NCBI GenBank assembly: GCA_907164885.2
Contig: OU015490.1
Span: 223,615,554 to 223,679,553, forward strand
Length of the DNA: 64,000 nt
From: Dolomedes plantarius
Lineage: Eukaryota > Arthropoda > Arachnida > Araneae > Dolomedidae
Direction: 5' to 3'
Numbering within the stretch: the stretch's first letter is position 1; each line of letters opens with the position of its first letter. The position numbers and the translations under genes were made by a program. Below the pieces are notes generated by a model. The model had not been told where the DNA came from. It saw nothing but the letters and a program-made list of their open reading frames with translations, and made no database searches. Positions 12,182-21,616 of the stretch are shown here, piece after piece.

Positions 12182-13386
12182 TATGTATAAATGTTGAATA
12201 TGTCATAAGTTGCTATATTTAACTGCTTCTTATCAGTTCAGTTACTTTGAAGCCTTTTACATTATGAATGCTTAGTGCAGGGTTTTTCCATATTACAAAT
12301 ATATTTGGATTTCATATTGGAAAATGTTTAGATTTTTATGGCATTGGTTTGAGAATTTTGGTTTAAAATAATGAGCCCTGAAAAACTGTGAAAACCAACT
12401 GCTGTTTTTTCTTACAAAAGACCTGTACTTGAATATTTTTACCATGGTTTTCATTGCTTAAGGTGTTATGTGTTATGTTATTTGATATAATTTATTATAA
12501 TTTGATAATTTTTATATCATGTAATACTGTTTGTATTTTCATGATATAAAAGTTTAAAAGTTATCAAATTTTGTAATACAGTCTGAATTCTGAAAATTTT
12601 CGCAAACTGAAATTCATCTGGTCTCTTAAATATCTGTGAGAGGTTGTGAGTACTAATCCACTTATATTTGATAGGCAATTTTGAATTTCAAAATCTTTTG
12701 AAAAATTTGCACAGACACACAGGCATACACAAAATTTAATATTATTATTGTCAGTTTAATACAATTTTTGTACAAAAGGAAAATAAAATTCAATATTAAT
12801 GTTTCAACATTCAGTATTTAATTTTTATCCCCTTCTTCTGCAGCAGATGAAGGAATTGAGAGTATGGGAATTTCTCGTTGTAATTAATGCTTTGACTAAA
12901 ATATTAAATTTGACCTTGAGTACCACCAGGCTTTTACTATTCTCAAAATACATACTTGGCATAGGGAGCTGATACAAAATCTGGGGGTTCATTCGAATCT
13001 ACTTGATCTTATTCCAGGCACCTAAAAATCATGGACCCAAGTAATCTTAACCCACTTCCTGTATGCTTTCATCAGGCCTGACAATAAAATCATGTTAATT
13101 ATTTCATTATATCCTTATGCTATTAGTGTATCAAGTCCTACTATCTTTTGCATATTTCTTGTCTGATCTTATCTTGTTCTCCCAGAGTATAAACTATGTA
13201 CAAGACATCTTTTCATTGAAAAGAAAATCTTTGAGATAGTTTTGTGACTCTACAGGTAGCTTTTTCACTCTCATTGGAATTATAAGGATTTTGTCTTAAG
13301 TAAAAGACTGCCAACATTTTTGTATTTTATGCTTTAATTGCATTTCTCGACTAAATACAGGCTATTTACAATATACATAAAAAAAT
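10423..13386. other. 3 kb AT-rich non-coding DNA
   Basis: No coding frame, transposon end or exon was recognised, apart from the microsatellite listed separately. It lies between the second and third zinc-finger cassettes and is probably intronic. Confidence 0.4.
12121..12184. repeat. (AAAT)n-(AT)n microsatellite
   Basis: Tandem AAAT units merge into AT dinucleotides. Confidence 0.9.
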
Positions 13387-13884
13387 TTAAATTCGTGGAT
13401 TCACGGCATCGATGAGGAAGATCAGATTTGAGTTGTCGTTGCACTCATTCAATTCTATCTTGGCCCGACAGTATCTCCTTGTCTCTGGCTCTAGCATCAC
13501 TCTGAATAACTTAATCTCTGAATCACTGACTTCTTTTAACTTGTGTTTGGCGACTTTATATACCTTCGCTGAACGTTCTCAAAAGGTCTGAAAAACACCA
13601 CCTTTCTTTATTCAGTTATGATCCCAGATGACTAGGTGCCTCCGGTCAGCAACTTCCCTTTTATAGCTGACAAACTGTTCTGTGAGCTGTCGGTAGCACT
13701 TCCGGCCATTATATTGCCAGACGACTGTCTGTCTGCAGCCATCAAAATCAATTATGTGCACAAACAGCACGTTTGTTGCTCTTCTCAGAATTTCCACGTG
13801 CAAAAAATTCGCTATTGTATGGGAGTCATTACAGAATGTTTGCTCCTGTATCATATTTATAAGGACCATATAAACATCCAGCAT
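13387..13884 (-). pseudogene. unrecognised protein pseudogene, two in-frame TGA
   Basis: From ATG at 13884 to TAA at 13387 (166 codons) the minus strand has one continuous frame, interrupted only by TGA at 13612-13614 and 13579-13581. Both stops could be CGA to TGA changes. The text before, between and after them has normal protein composition: NVLFVHIIDFDGCRQTVVWQ upstream; KVYKVAKHKLKEVSDSEIKL and YCRAKIELNECNDNSNLIFL downstream. I see no intron, so it may be a retrocopy or a single-exon transposon protein. I do not recognise the family. The composition differs from the AT-rich surroundings. Confidence 0.45.
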
Positions 13885-14348
13885 GATGAATGATGTGAAA
13901 AGAGGGTAAAAACAATTTTACTGAAATGTATTGTATTTAAAAAACTTGTCACAGATACTATGTTTTGCTTATCTGGAGGTTTCAGTCATCTCAATTTTGT
14001 TGTTACAATCCCATTTTTTTTCCATGATTCTACTGAAGTTCTGATAAATTAAGTTCTGTACAACTAATGGTATAGTTCTTTACCAGAATTTCATATTAAA
14101 TGCTATTTTCGACTTTAAATCTGTTCATTTTCAAAGACAGCTTTCAGAGAGTACTTTATCTTATTTGGTTAAAACATGAAATTTTGTAATCATGGAGCAT
14201 TAGTAGGAAATTGTTTTGCTCATCTTTATTTTTGCCAACTCTTTCCTGTCATGAGTTGACAGTGGTGAGGGATGAGCATCAAGTGTTTGGCATATTTGGA
14301 GAGTATCTACTATTCCTGTCTCATAACTGCGTTTCATGACTGTTAGTA
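13885..14348. other. AT-rich non-coding DNA, no gene seen
   Basis: Nothing recognisable between the pseudogene and the Tigger-like element. Confidence 0.4.
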
Positions 14349-15091
14349 CAGTCATACCCCTGAACTCATCTGCTTTGTTACTCTTCACATTTCGATGTGA
14401 AAAAATTGCTTTGGTACTCGATGTTTGCTCGATACTCATTGCATTTTGACACAAAAACAAAAAAAAAATACTTCAGATCTCAACATTTGATTGGTACTCA
14501 TTGCATATGCTTAAATGTGTTCTAAATCAGTTAAATTATAAAATTTTGTTCAAAAGTATCACCCTGACAAAACTATAGCAAGCTGAAATGTTGACTTCTT
14601 TAATAATTAAACAATGTCTCACTTCAGAAACAATTTGAAATGTAGGCAGAGGCAACTTTCTCTTGAAAGCTTTGTAGTGAAACTTCCTATATCTGAGTCT
14701 ACAACAGGGATCGGTAGTGTTAAGAGAAAGAAAAGAGAAAGAATCCCTGTGCAAGCACCTGATGCTTCATTGGAAGGAGACTCTCCTTCTAAACAATAAC
14801 TCTTATCCTGCTCTATTTCGCTATTATCCCATTAGGTCATCAATTCCTTTAATACAGATTAAGTGTAGATAAATTTTATCTTATCTAATTATTGTTTTAA
14901 GTTATGTCTGTTTAGTTTAAAGTTTTTGTATCAAAAAACAACCCCATCCATTCATAAATTGCCCAGTAAAATGTGAAATTTCTGGTTTTCAGGAACAAAT
15001 TATTTCAATTTACATTACTCCTTATGAGTAAAATTCATTCGGTACTCATGCCTTCTGAAACCAATTAACAACAAGTACAGAGGTACCACTA
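14349..15091 (+). mobile_element. Tigger-like (pogo) non-autonomous element
   Basis: The left end CAGTCATACCCCTGAACT and the complement of the right end TAGTGGTACCTCTGTACT are imperfect inverted repeats, with TA on both outer sides. The CAGT...ACC start is typical of Tigger termini. It carries only the tail of a transposase (14614-14799). Confidence 0.65.
14614..14799 (+). pseudogene. C-terminal scrap of a Tigger-like transposase
   Basis: The frame contains RQRQLSLESFVVK followed by a Ser/Lys-rich tail and a stop. It resembles the region after the DDE domain of Tigger proteins. Its place inside Tigger-type termini supports the call. The catalytic domain is missing. Confidence 0.45.
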
Positions 15092-15789
15092 TACATTTTT
15101 ATATTACAGTGTTGTTTTTATTATTAATTGATTGATTATTGTATTATGTTTTACTCTGACTATTTAAATGCAGTTTGGAGTATATTGATTATTATTTATT
15201 TATTTATATTATTTATTGTTTTTGTATTGTGTTTTACTCTTACTAAATGTGAAAAAACTATTAAATGTGAACTCTTACTAAATGTGAAAATGATGAATCT
15301 AGGTATTTTCTTTATGAGTATTGAAACCTTAGCTTATAATTAATGGAAAGCTCTATGAATGTATTTCTGAATATTTTTGTTTGTGTTTTTAAAACTGTTC
15401 TTATATCAATGCTAATTTAAAAACATTAGCATTGATATAGGAACTGCTGATTTACGCACTTGGCTATTATAAGCACTGCTCATTAAAATTTCTGACTACC
15501 ACTGAAAATTTGAATATAGGTTGCTGTTTATAAGTCCCTTGCTTACATTTCTATTTATACCTGCAAAATAGTTAAAGATCAAACCAGAGAAGTTATTTTA
15601 AATTTTACTGTTAATTTTAATAGTAAATTTAAAAATGATATGTGGGGTTCAACAGCATTTGCTCTTGAATATAGCTATTTTATTCACATATCTTACATAC
15701 TTCATATATGTATTTGTTAATGCTTGTGATAATATTTTAAGTTGTAATTGGTTGGTTTAGAGTGCTGTTGTCAATTTTGCTACACAAGG
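15092..15789. other. AT-rich DNA with a short perfect hairpin, no gene
   Basis: No coding signal. It includes short tandem repeats of ACTAAATGTGAA near 15225-15290 and the hairpin at 15397-15445. Confidence 0.4.
15397..15445. repeat. inverted repeat (hairpin), 18-19 bp arms
   Basis: TATATCAATGCTAAT and its exact complement are separated by 8 bases; the pairing extends outward to GTTC/GAAC with one wobble. It may be what is left of a small MITE. It is too short for a typical miRNA precursor. Confidence 0.7.
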
Positions 15790-15925
15790 GCTAGACCAAG
15801 ACTTCAATTTTAAGGCCGATTCCGAATGGTTACAGACATACATGCAAACAGTGGGACTCAAATCCACATGCTATGGACTAAAAACTAGTGCACTAACCAT
15901 TTGGTCATTTCATGGCTATTTGTAG
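15790..15925 (-). mobile_element. tRNA-derived SINE head
   Basis: On the minus strand TGACCAAATGGTTAGTGCAC (A-box-like) is followed 30-35 nt later by GGATTTGAGTCCC (B-box-like). The flanks do not complete a tRNA cloverleaf. A decayed tRNA-derived SINE is the simplest reading. Confidence 0.5.
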
Positions 15926-16018
15926 GCTGTAATTTTTTAATTATTAAAACTAATGAAATTTTTTATATGGGGGAATATTTTTCATTGCAATAAGATGAAA
16001 CGTTTTAAAGAGTGGAAT

Positions 16019-16339
16019 CATCATCATCATATTTGGCACGACAGCCCAGGATGGGCCAGGGCCTTCTGTTGAAGATTCCTCCAGAACAACCTATTTCTAG
16101 ACCTGGTCTGCCAGTTCCTCACTCCAATCACTCTAAAATCAACAGATCTGATTCAACAGAGTCGAGCCATCTTAGTTTTGGCCTTCCTCTTTTCCGACTA
16201 GTAAAGGGCCTTGCAACAAAAAACTTCTTCACTGGATTTTTTTCATCCATTCTAGCAATATGAGAGGCCCAGTTCATTCTTTTAATTTTAAAACTTTTAA
16301 TAATATTAGGCTCTTTAAAAAATCTACAGATTTCTGAAT
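16019..16339 (-). mobile_element. non-LTR retrotransposon 3' end, with 13-bp target duplication
   Basis: Minus-strand frames encode the typical LINE tail around INWASHIARMDEKN-like text and GRPKLRWLDSVESDL. The 3' UTR follows and ends in (ATG)n, seen as CATCATCATCAT on the plus strand. Flanking copies of TAAAGAGTGGAAT (16006-16018 and 16340-16352) are the target-site duplication, so this is one 321-bp 5'-truncated insertion. Confidence 0.85.
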
Positions 16340-16352
16340 TAAAGAGTGGAAT

Positions 16353-16927
16353 AAAACATGACATTTAAGACCTTTTGTCGGAGGTATGATAATATTTTAT
16401 TTCTCTTGAATTAGCTTACTGTAGTTTTTAATTGAAGAACTCTTGCATTTTCCATAATGCAAGTATAAAAAATTATTTATTCAGATTCTTTTTCTTGTTC
16501 AATCTATGAAAATAATATTTGTTTCAATAACTTGAATATGCTAATGAGATGTAATTTAAAAGTTTTATACTGCTAAAATTCCCTTCAAAGGATTGCTTCT
16601 TGAGTGAATATAATAGTAAAGATGAACATAATTTCATTTTAATTGTAATAATTTTGCTAATTGTGCAATTTCAGGTTCTCAAGATCTGCAAGTTATGAAA
16701 GTCAGATTTCTTGATTTTATTTGAAATGATCACTTTATTCCTTGGTACCGACTATCATTGTATTAATTTTTTGTTTAGTTTTATTTATAGTTTCATCAGT
16801 TTCATTTCTAAATCAAAACATAGTTATTTTATAAATTTTATCTGATATTACTGTTTTACAGTTTTTATTAAGTAGTTTTGATCATGCATATACAACATTT
16901 GAAGATTATTTACCTCTTTTTTTACAG
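16353..16927. other. AT-rich DNA upstream of the third zinc-finger cassette
   Basis: It is intron-like and ends in the acceptor tract CTCTTTTTTTACAG. No gene was seen. Confidence 0.45.
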
Positions 16928-17252
16928 ATTTAATTTTACTGGTTATTTTGCAGATTACGTGCAGCTAAAAATGGGCTTAAAAAAGCAAAAGATGTACTGT
17001 TGTCATTCTTGTTCCTATTCTACACAGTATCAGTGTAACTGGAAAAGGCACTTCCTTGTTCATACTCAAGAACGGCCGTTTATGTGTGAGATTTGTAGAA
17101 AGACTTTCAATCATAAAAATAGTCTTCAAAATCATATGTACGTTCATGATGGAATAAAGCCTTTTCATTGTGAGTTTTGCTCCCAGGAATTTACCGTAAA
17201 ATCAAATTATAAGAGACATTTAGCGAGAATGCATACTGAGATGTGTGTGTAA
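16928..17252 (+). CDS. C2H2 zinc-finger cassette (probable alternative terminal exon)
   Basis: Two good acceptors precede the fingers: TTTTTTTACAG ending at 16927 (phase 1) and GTTATTTTGCAG ending at 16953 (phase 2, the phase and leader length of the 7.4 kb cassette). The frame runs to TAA at 17250. Three fingers begin YCCHSCSYST, FMCEICRKTF and FHCEFCSQEF; the last ends H-x4-H. Finger linkers TQERPF and DGIKPF are of the classical DNA-binding type. It is the intact paralogue of the broken 5.5 kb cassette. No poly(A) signal was found before a mariner inserted 98 bp downstream, so the 3' UTR may have been disrupted. The BTB or other common exon is not visible. Confidence 0.75.
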
Positions 17253-17675
17253 GGTCACTTATCAGGGACCCATATTTTTTTGTTCTTCAGAACTGATGTG
17301 ACATTTGTGTATTTGTTTAGTAAATTGTGTTCATATTTCTAGAACATATAAGGGTAGCCCAAATGAGAGGGAGACTTTTGGTTTTTGTTTGTTTGTTGTA
17401 CTGGTTTATTGGTTGGAATATGTGAACATACAAGAAGTGATAGTGATACATGAACTACATATCCGCTACACATAGTCACCTTGTCGGCTCAATCAAGTGT
17501 CCCAGCGCTTTCTACATTTTGGATACCATGGGCGAAGAATGTCCGTGGTTGTCTGCGGAACTAGTCTTGACCGATGGCCGGACCGATGGCCGGACTTCTA
17601 TATCGTTAGAAAACCGGTGGTCTTTGAAAGCCTTTTTCAGTGGGCTGAAGATGCGGTATTCACATGCCGACAGGT

Positions 17676-18679
17676 CGGCGTAACTCTGGACCACAGATTA
17701 ACTTGGAACACCCACACCTTGAATACTATTAAGAAATGCAATGTTGTCATAACGCAACTCCGAAATCTAATCTACGGCCCCCATCTTTCCAAGCAAAACA
17801 AAGTTTTACTTTTAAACAAATTATCAGGCTTATTGCCCTTTACGCTATTCCTGTTTGGTTCTCTGCAGCTAAGACCCATATTGACAAACTTGAACGTGTT
17901 CAGATCAAAACTCTCAGGCGGATCCGCCGAGCCTTTAGATACCTCTATAATCAGACTATTCGCAGGAACTTCGGCATTCTGTCGTTCTATAAACAGGCTT
18001 ATAAAATCTCAAAAAAATTTTACGATAACCTTCCAAACCTTCGTAACGAGATAATTGCTGATCTTCCAGACTACGATTTTTCCCTTCGTGCTAACCGTAA
18101 ACGCCCACGGGCGTGTCTTCTTAGGAGTTAACATTAGCCTTCCTACCGCGATACTCTACTTAACTTGCTTACTTGTTCATGTGCTTTCGTTGCGCACTGC
18201 CAACGTTCGAGTCTCGGGACACGCAGGTCATGGGTTCGTACCCCGATCGTGAAGTCCTCTTCTTTTCCAAATTTTCCCTCTTGCTATTGTTAGCTTCCCT
18301 TTCGAAGTTCTAGAATTATCTCAATACGAAGTTGTATGACCCCGAAGAGGGCCTTTTTTTTCATTACTTCCTCGACTTTGCTTGAATTTTCTTCTCTTAT
18401 TTAACATCTTGTGTTTGCTGCTATGGGCCATTCTTTAGAAATTTTCTTTACTTCTTAAACTTAATTTAATATTCTCTGTTAAATTTTTCTCCACATTAAA
18501 ACTTAATTTTAATAGTTAAATTATCCTTTCACCTTTAAAAATATTTTATTTTTAATAGTTATGCATTCTTAACTTAATACTTTTTTTTACTGAGCACAAG
18601 TACCTTGATACTTATAACTTGTTTACTGGAGATAAAGTCAATCGACCAAGAAACTCCACTACTTAAAATCAAATTACGG
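17676..18679 (+). mobile_element. jockey-like LINE, 5'-truncated, inserted in the mariner
   Basis: It is flanked by ACATGCCGACAGGT (17662-17675 and 18680-18693), a 14-bp target duplication in mariner sequence. It encodes the end of a reverse transcriptase ORF: GVTLDHRLTWNTH, then after a frameshift near 17850 LYAIPVWFSAAKTHIDKLER and a conserved tail to a stop at 18129. A 0.5-kb 3' UTR follows, also found at 1136-1515. Such proteins reverse-transcribe their own RNA at a nicked target; this copy lacks the catalytic centre. Confidence 0.85.
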
Positions 18680-18844
18680 ACATGCCGACAGGTGGGAGGG
18701 TGGGGGAAATAGTCGAGGATCTCCCAGCGGATGTGTCGCAAAAAATCTTATTCTCGGCAGTCGTTTCCATAGTGATAGTAAAGTGTGCTAAAGTAGGTCT
18801 CGACATGTTCTATGCTTAAACGTACTTTACGAAATACCCCAAAC

Positions 18845-19321
18845 CAGGTGTCGTCAACCTTTTAATACCTACTGCCCACTTTTATATCTTTGTTGATGGC
18901 AAAGTTTCTTTACCGCCCACCGGTGTATATCCGCAGTGACTTAATTTAGCACAAGTGCGAAGTAAATTTTAAAGGGGAGGGTTTGCAAAAAATATGTACT
19001 TAAATTTATCTTTTTATTTATACTTTATGTATATGTATACATAAATAGCTACGGATGGCTACGGAGCTAATTCGTTGCTCCCTCTTCCACGAGTATACTT
19101 CTAGGAGTGTCCGGTGAATTGTTACCTGTAATCCAAGTTTAGAGATGGAATTCAAAAGTAAATTACAAAAGCATATTTTAAAACGTCAAACTCGCGAATG
19201 TGTTAGCAGTGTATTCGATATATGGAGGAAGAACAAAATTTGTGACAAAAATTCCCACCGCTCACCACGAAAGCTTGAATCGCCCACTAGTGGGCGGTAG
19301 GGACCAGGTTGACTACCACTG
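18845..19321. mobile_element. hAT MITE nested in the mariner
   Basis: Ends CAGGTGTCGTCAACC and, inverted, CAGTGGTAGTCAACC are followed by similar blocks (ACTGCCCAC / CTACCGCCCAC). The flanks CCCCAAAC (18837-18844) and CCCTAAAC (19322-19329) are an 8-bp target duplication with one mismatch. No transposase. Confidence 0.8.
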
Positions 19322-19324
19322 CCC

Positions 19325-19484
19325 TAAACCATCTGGATACTGTGCACTGGGACACACACTCAAGCGTATATACACCCCTCATACGACGATAAATTTCGGC
19401 TTCACTAACACCTGCCGTCAGAAGTTGAATGACTGCTCGCTGGGTTTCTTTGGACGAATCTGTGTCACGACCGCACGCATTCAT
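19325..19484 (-). pseudogene. mariner transposase N-terminal fragment
   Basis: From ATG at 19484 the frame reads through AVIQLLTAGVSEAEIYRRM and CVSQCTVSRWFR, the helix-turn-helix region of mariner transposases, until cut by the hAT insertion. Confidence 0.7.
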
Positions 19485-19720
19485 CTTGCTTAAATATGTT
19501 CAAACAGACACTGACACTTTCCAACGATAGTAGCTTTGTTTTGTAACATGTGATGTCATCTACTGGTGCAAGTGCAAAGCTCTCGGTATTTAAACACTGC
19601 CGTAATAACGAAGGTCTCACTTTCATTTGGGCCACCCTTATACTTACATTCTAGCAGACATGATAATCTGAATGATCTGAAAGTTCACTCTCAGATTTAG
19701 ATGTTAATTTTCTGGCTTAA

Positions 19721-20145
19721 GACTGCTGTGTACTAACCCTATTGGATTCGCTCACTTCAGTGTTAACTTACGGAGAAAATGTGTCTACCATATGCAGCTA
19801 CATAAAGCCTGATAATATAATAATGGTATTATCCGATAGCTTGAACTTTTCTGCACCTTGCAACAGGATTCATTTTACAAATTTCGTCCACCAAAGGAAT
19901 TTATGAGCTCTAAAGCATACTATACCAGATTTTTTCCCGGAATAATTTAAAATTTAAAATATTTGCATAAAAAAAAGGCGAATAATGCCCCAAGGTGTAA
20001 ATTTTTTTTCTGTATTATGGAGTACCCCCCCCGTCAAAAAAACCAAAAACAAACCTTTAATTCTAAGTCGGCAGTCCTTGGACACATTTTCTCCATAGGT
20101 TAACATTAAAGTGAGCGAATCCAATAGGGTTAGTACACAGCAGCC
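19721..20145. mobile_element. TTAA-flanked MITE (piggyBac-type target)
   Basis: Inverted termini of about 70 bp begin GACTGCTGTGTACTAACCCT (left) and GGCTGCTGTGTACTAACCCT (right, complement). TTAA borders both ends. The next tandem unit has the uninterrupted site (TTCTGGCTTAATTTG at 20391) with a single TTAA, which confirms the boundaries. Internal sequence is non-coding, so mobilisation would need a transposase from elsewhere. Confidence 0.85.
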
Positions 20146-20149
20146 TTAA

Positions 20150-20640
20150 TGTGTTAAATTTAGTTGTGAAATTTTTCCTCTTGCTTTAGGCTAAAATATT
20201 TAGATTGTTCAGTCAGAGCGGAGAAGAAATCTGTTAACTAAATTAAAATTCAATCTTACTAGCTTAGAGATAGAGATGATTTGAATAAATATTTCCTTAT
20301 ATGTATTTAAATTATAAATTAATAGCATGGTTTCATTACAATGATTATATGAGCTCATACAGTGCTATGAATTACTATTAATTGTTTATTTTCTGGCTTA
20401 ATTTGTTAATTTTAGCTGTCAAAATTTACCTCTCGCTTTAGGCTAAAATATTATTCACGCTGCTAAGTCAGTGCAGAGAAGGAAACTTTAAAATTTATTC
20501 TTACTAACTTAGAGATGATTTGAAGAAGTATGTTCTTATTTGTATTTAAATTTTAAATTAATAATATGGTTTCATTACTATGATTACATGAGCTCAAACT
20601 GTAACATGAATTACCTTCCTAATGTAACATCAGATTTTTT
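20150..20640. repeat. diverged tandem duplication, 252-bp period
   Basis: Unit 1 (19710-19720 plus 20146-20390) and unit 2 (20391-20640) share an ordered series of blocks: GCTTTAGGCTAAAATATT, TTAGAGATGATTTGAA, ATGGTTTCATTAC. The MITE above was inserted in unit 1. Confidence 0.7.
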
Positions 20641-20988
20641 TTTCTCTTTCAAATAATGTATGTTAGTGTAGAATTATAGTATTAAATTTTTCTACAGTGT
20701 ACTGGTTTTAACTGTCCAAAACAAATTTTATTTTTATCATAAAATGCTTGTGTAATGCTTTTTTGTTGAGACATTTGCTTACCTTAATTTTTCCCCCTAT
20801 AATATAATAAGATTTTTTCTCTCTTTCAAATAATGTATGTAAGTGTAGAATTATAGTATTAAATTTTTCTACAGTGTGCTGGTTTTAACTGTCCAAAACA
20901 AATTTTATTTTTATCATAAAATTCTTGTGTAATGCTTTTTTTGTGCAGACATTTGCTTACCTTAATTTCCCCCCCCCCCCCCTCTATA
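20632..20988. repeat. tandem duplication, 177-bp period
   Basis: Two near-identical copies carry CTCTTTCAAATAATGTATGT, TGTCCAAAACAAATTTTAT and a C-rich end that has expanded to 14 C in the second copy. Confidence 0.85.
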
Positions 20989-20989
20989 A

Positions 20990-21430
20990 TGTAATAAGTT
21001 ATGTTATTGCACTATTTGAAACAATTAAATTCTGGTTGATGTTCCAAAAGGCCCAATCATTTCTAACTTCTCGGTAAAATCATTGTTTGTTATGTATGAT
21101 TAGTTTACTTTAAACAAGTTGATGTTAAAATTTTCATTTTGAGGTGAAACAGATGTGAGATTTTATGTGTATGAAAAAAAAAGTATTTGAATAAAAGATT
21201 ACCTGAAATTATGTTATATATTCAGTTGTAATTCAGGCTATGAACGCGTTTAACCTCATATTTATAACATCTTAAACTGTATGAATTTTTATGAAAGCAC
21301 TAAATTAAGCTGGGAACAAGTGAACCCTTCTGCTAAGAAACAGATGAATGAATTTTAGTGAATACCTTTCTAAACATTTTTGAGTTTATTATTGGATGAA
21401 AAAAAAGACGCTATATCAGATATAAAATTC
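20990..21430. other. AT-rich DNA beyond the 3' end of the secreted-protein gene
   Basis: No gene or transposon end seen. Confidence 0.4.
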
Positions 21431-21436
21431 TTTATT
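21431..21436 (-). terminator. poly(A) signal of the secreted-protein gene
   Basis: AATAAA on the minus strand, about 135 nt past the stop codon in exon 6. Cleavage would be expected near 21412-21418. Confidence 0.6.
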
Positions 21437-21571
21437 TTTCTTTAAAGCGCAAAGCAAGTTTTAAAGCAAGATCAAAGACGTTGTAGCTTATATAACTCGT
21501 ACGAAATTAAAAATTTCAAAGAAAGAAAGAAAAAAAAACGCATCTGCACTGTATTTTCTTGTGAACTTCTT

Positions 21572-21616
21572 CTAACGGGCATCACAATACTTCTTATCCA
21601 CCTTCTTAGCGCATTG
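21572..21616 (-). CDS. secreted-protein gene, exon 6 (terminal)
   Basis: The acceptor TTTATTTCGCAG is followed by CAA TGC GCT and 11 more codons to TAG at 21572-21574. It encodes QCAKKVDKKYCDAR, which holds the last two cysteines (C-x8-C). Confidence 0.85.
   Translation of the reverse strand, partial: QCAKKVDKKYCDAR

Larger units (their letters stand above)
17351..19638 (-). mobile_element. mariner-like element, nested insertions and deletions
   Basis: Inverted ends AGGGTAGCCCAAATGAGAGG (left) and AGGGTGGCCCAAATGAAAGT (right, complement) are bordered by TA. The transposase lies on the minus strand. The helix-turn-helix part is at 19325-19484; RHIRWEILDY-like catalytic text is at 18694-18836; the C-terminus (ADLSACEYRIFSPLKKAF) is at 17510-17675. 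A LINE (17676-18679) and a hAT element (18845-19321) split it. Without them about 0.8 kb of mariner remains, less than a full element, so the middle is also deleted. Confidence 0.85.

Noticed and set aside
12980..13005. GGTTCATTCGAATC as a SINE B-box
   Set aside because: Only a loose match and no upstream A-box.
15397..15445. Hairpin as a miRNA precursor
   Set aside because: Arms are under 20 bp with an 8-base loop, too short for a normal precursor.
17497..17683. Coding frame across 17497-17683 as a host gene start
   Set aside because: This part is antisense mariner sequence; only from 17676 does the frame belong to the LINE.
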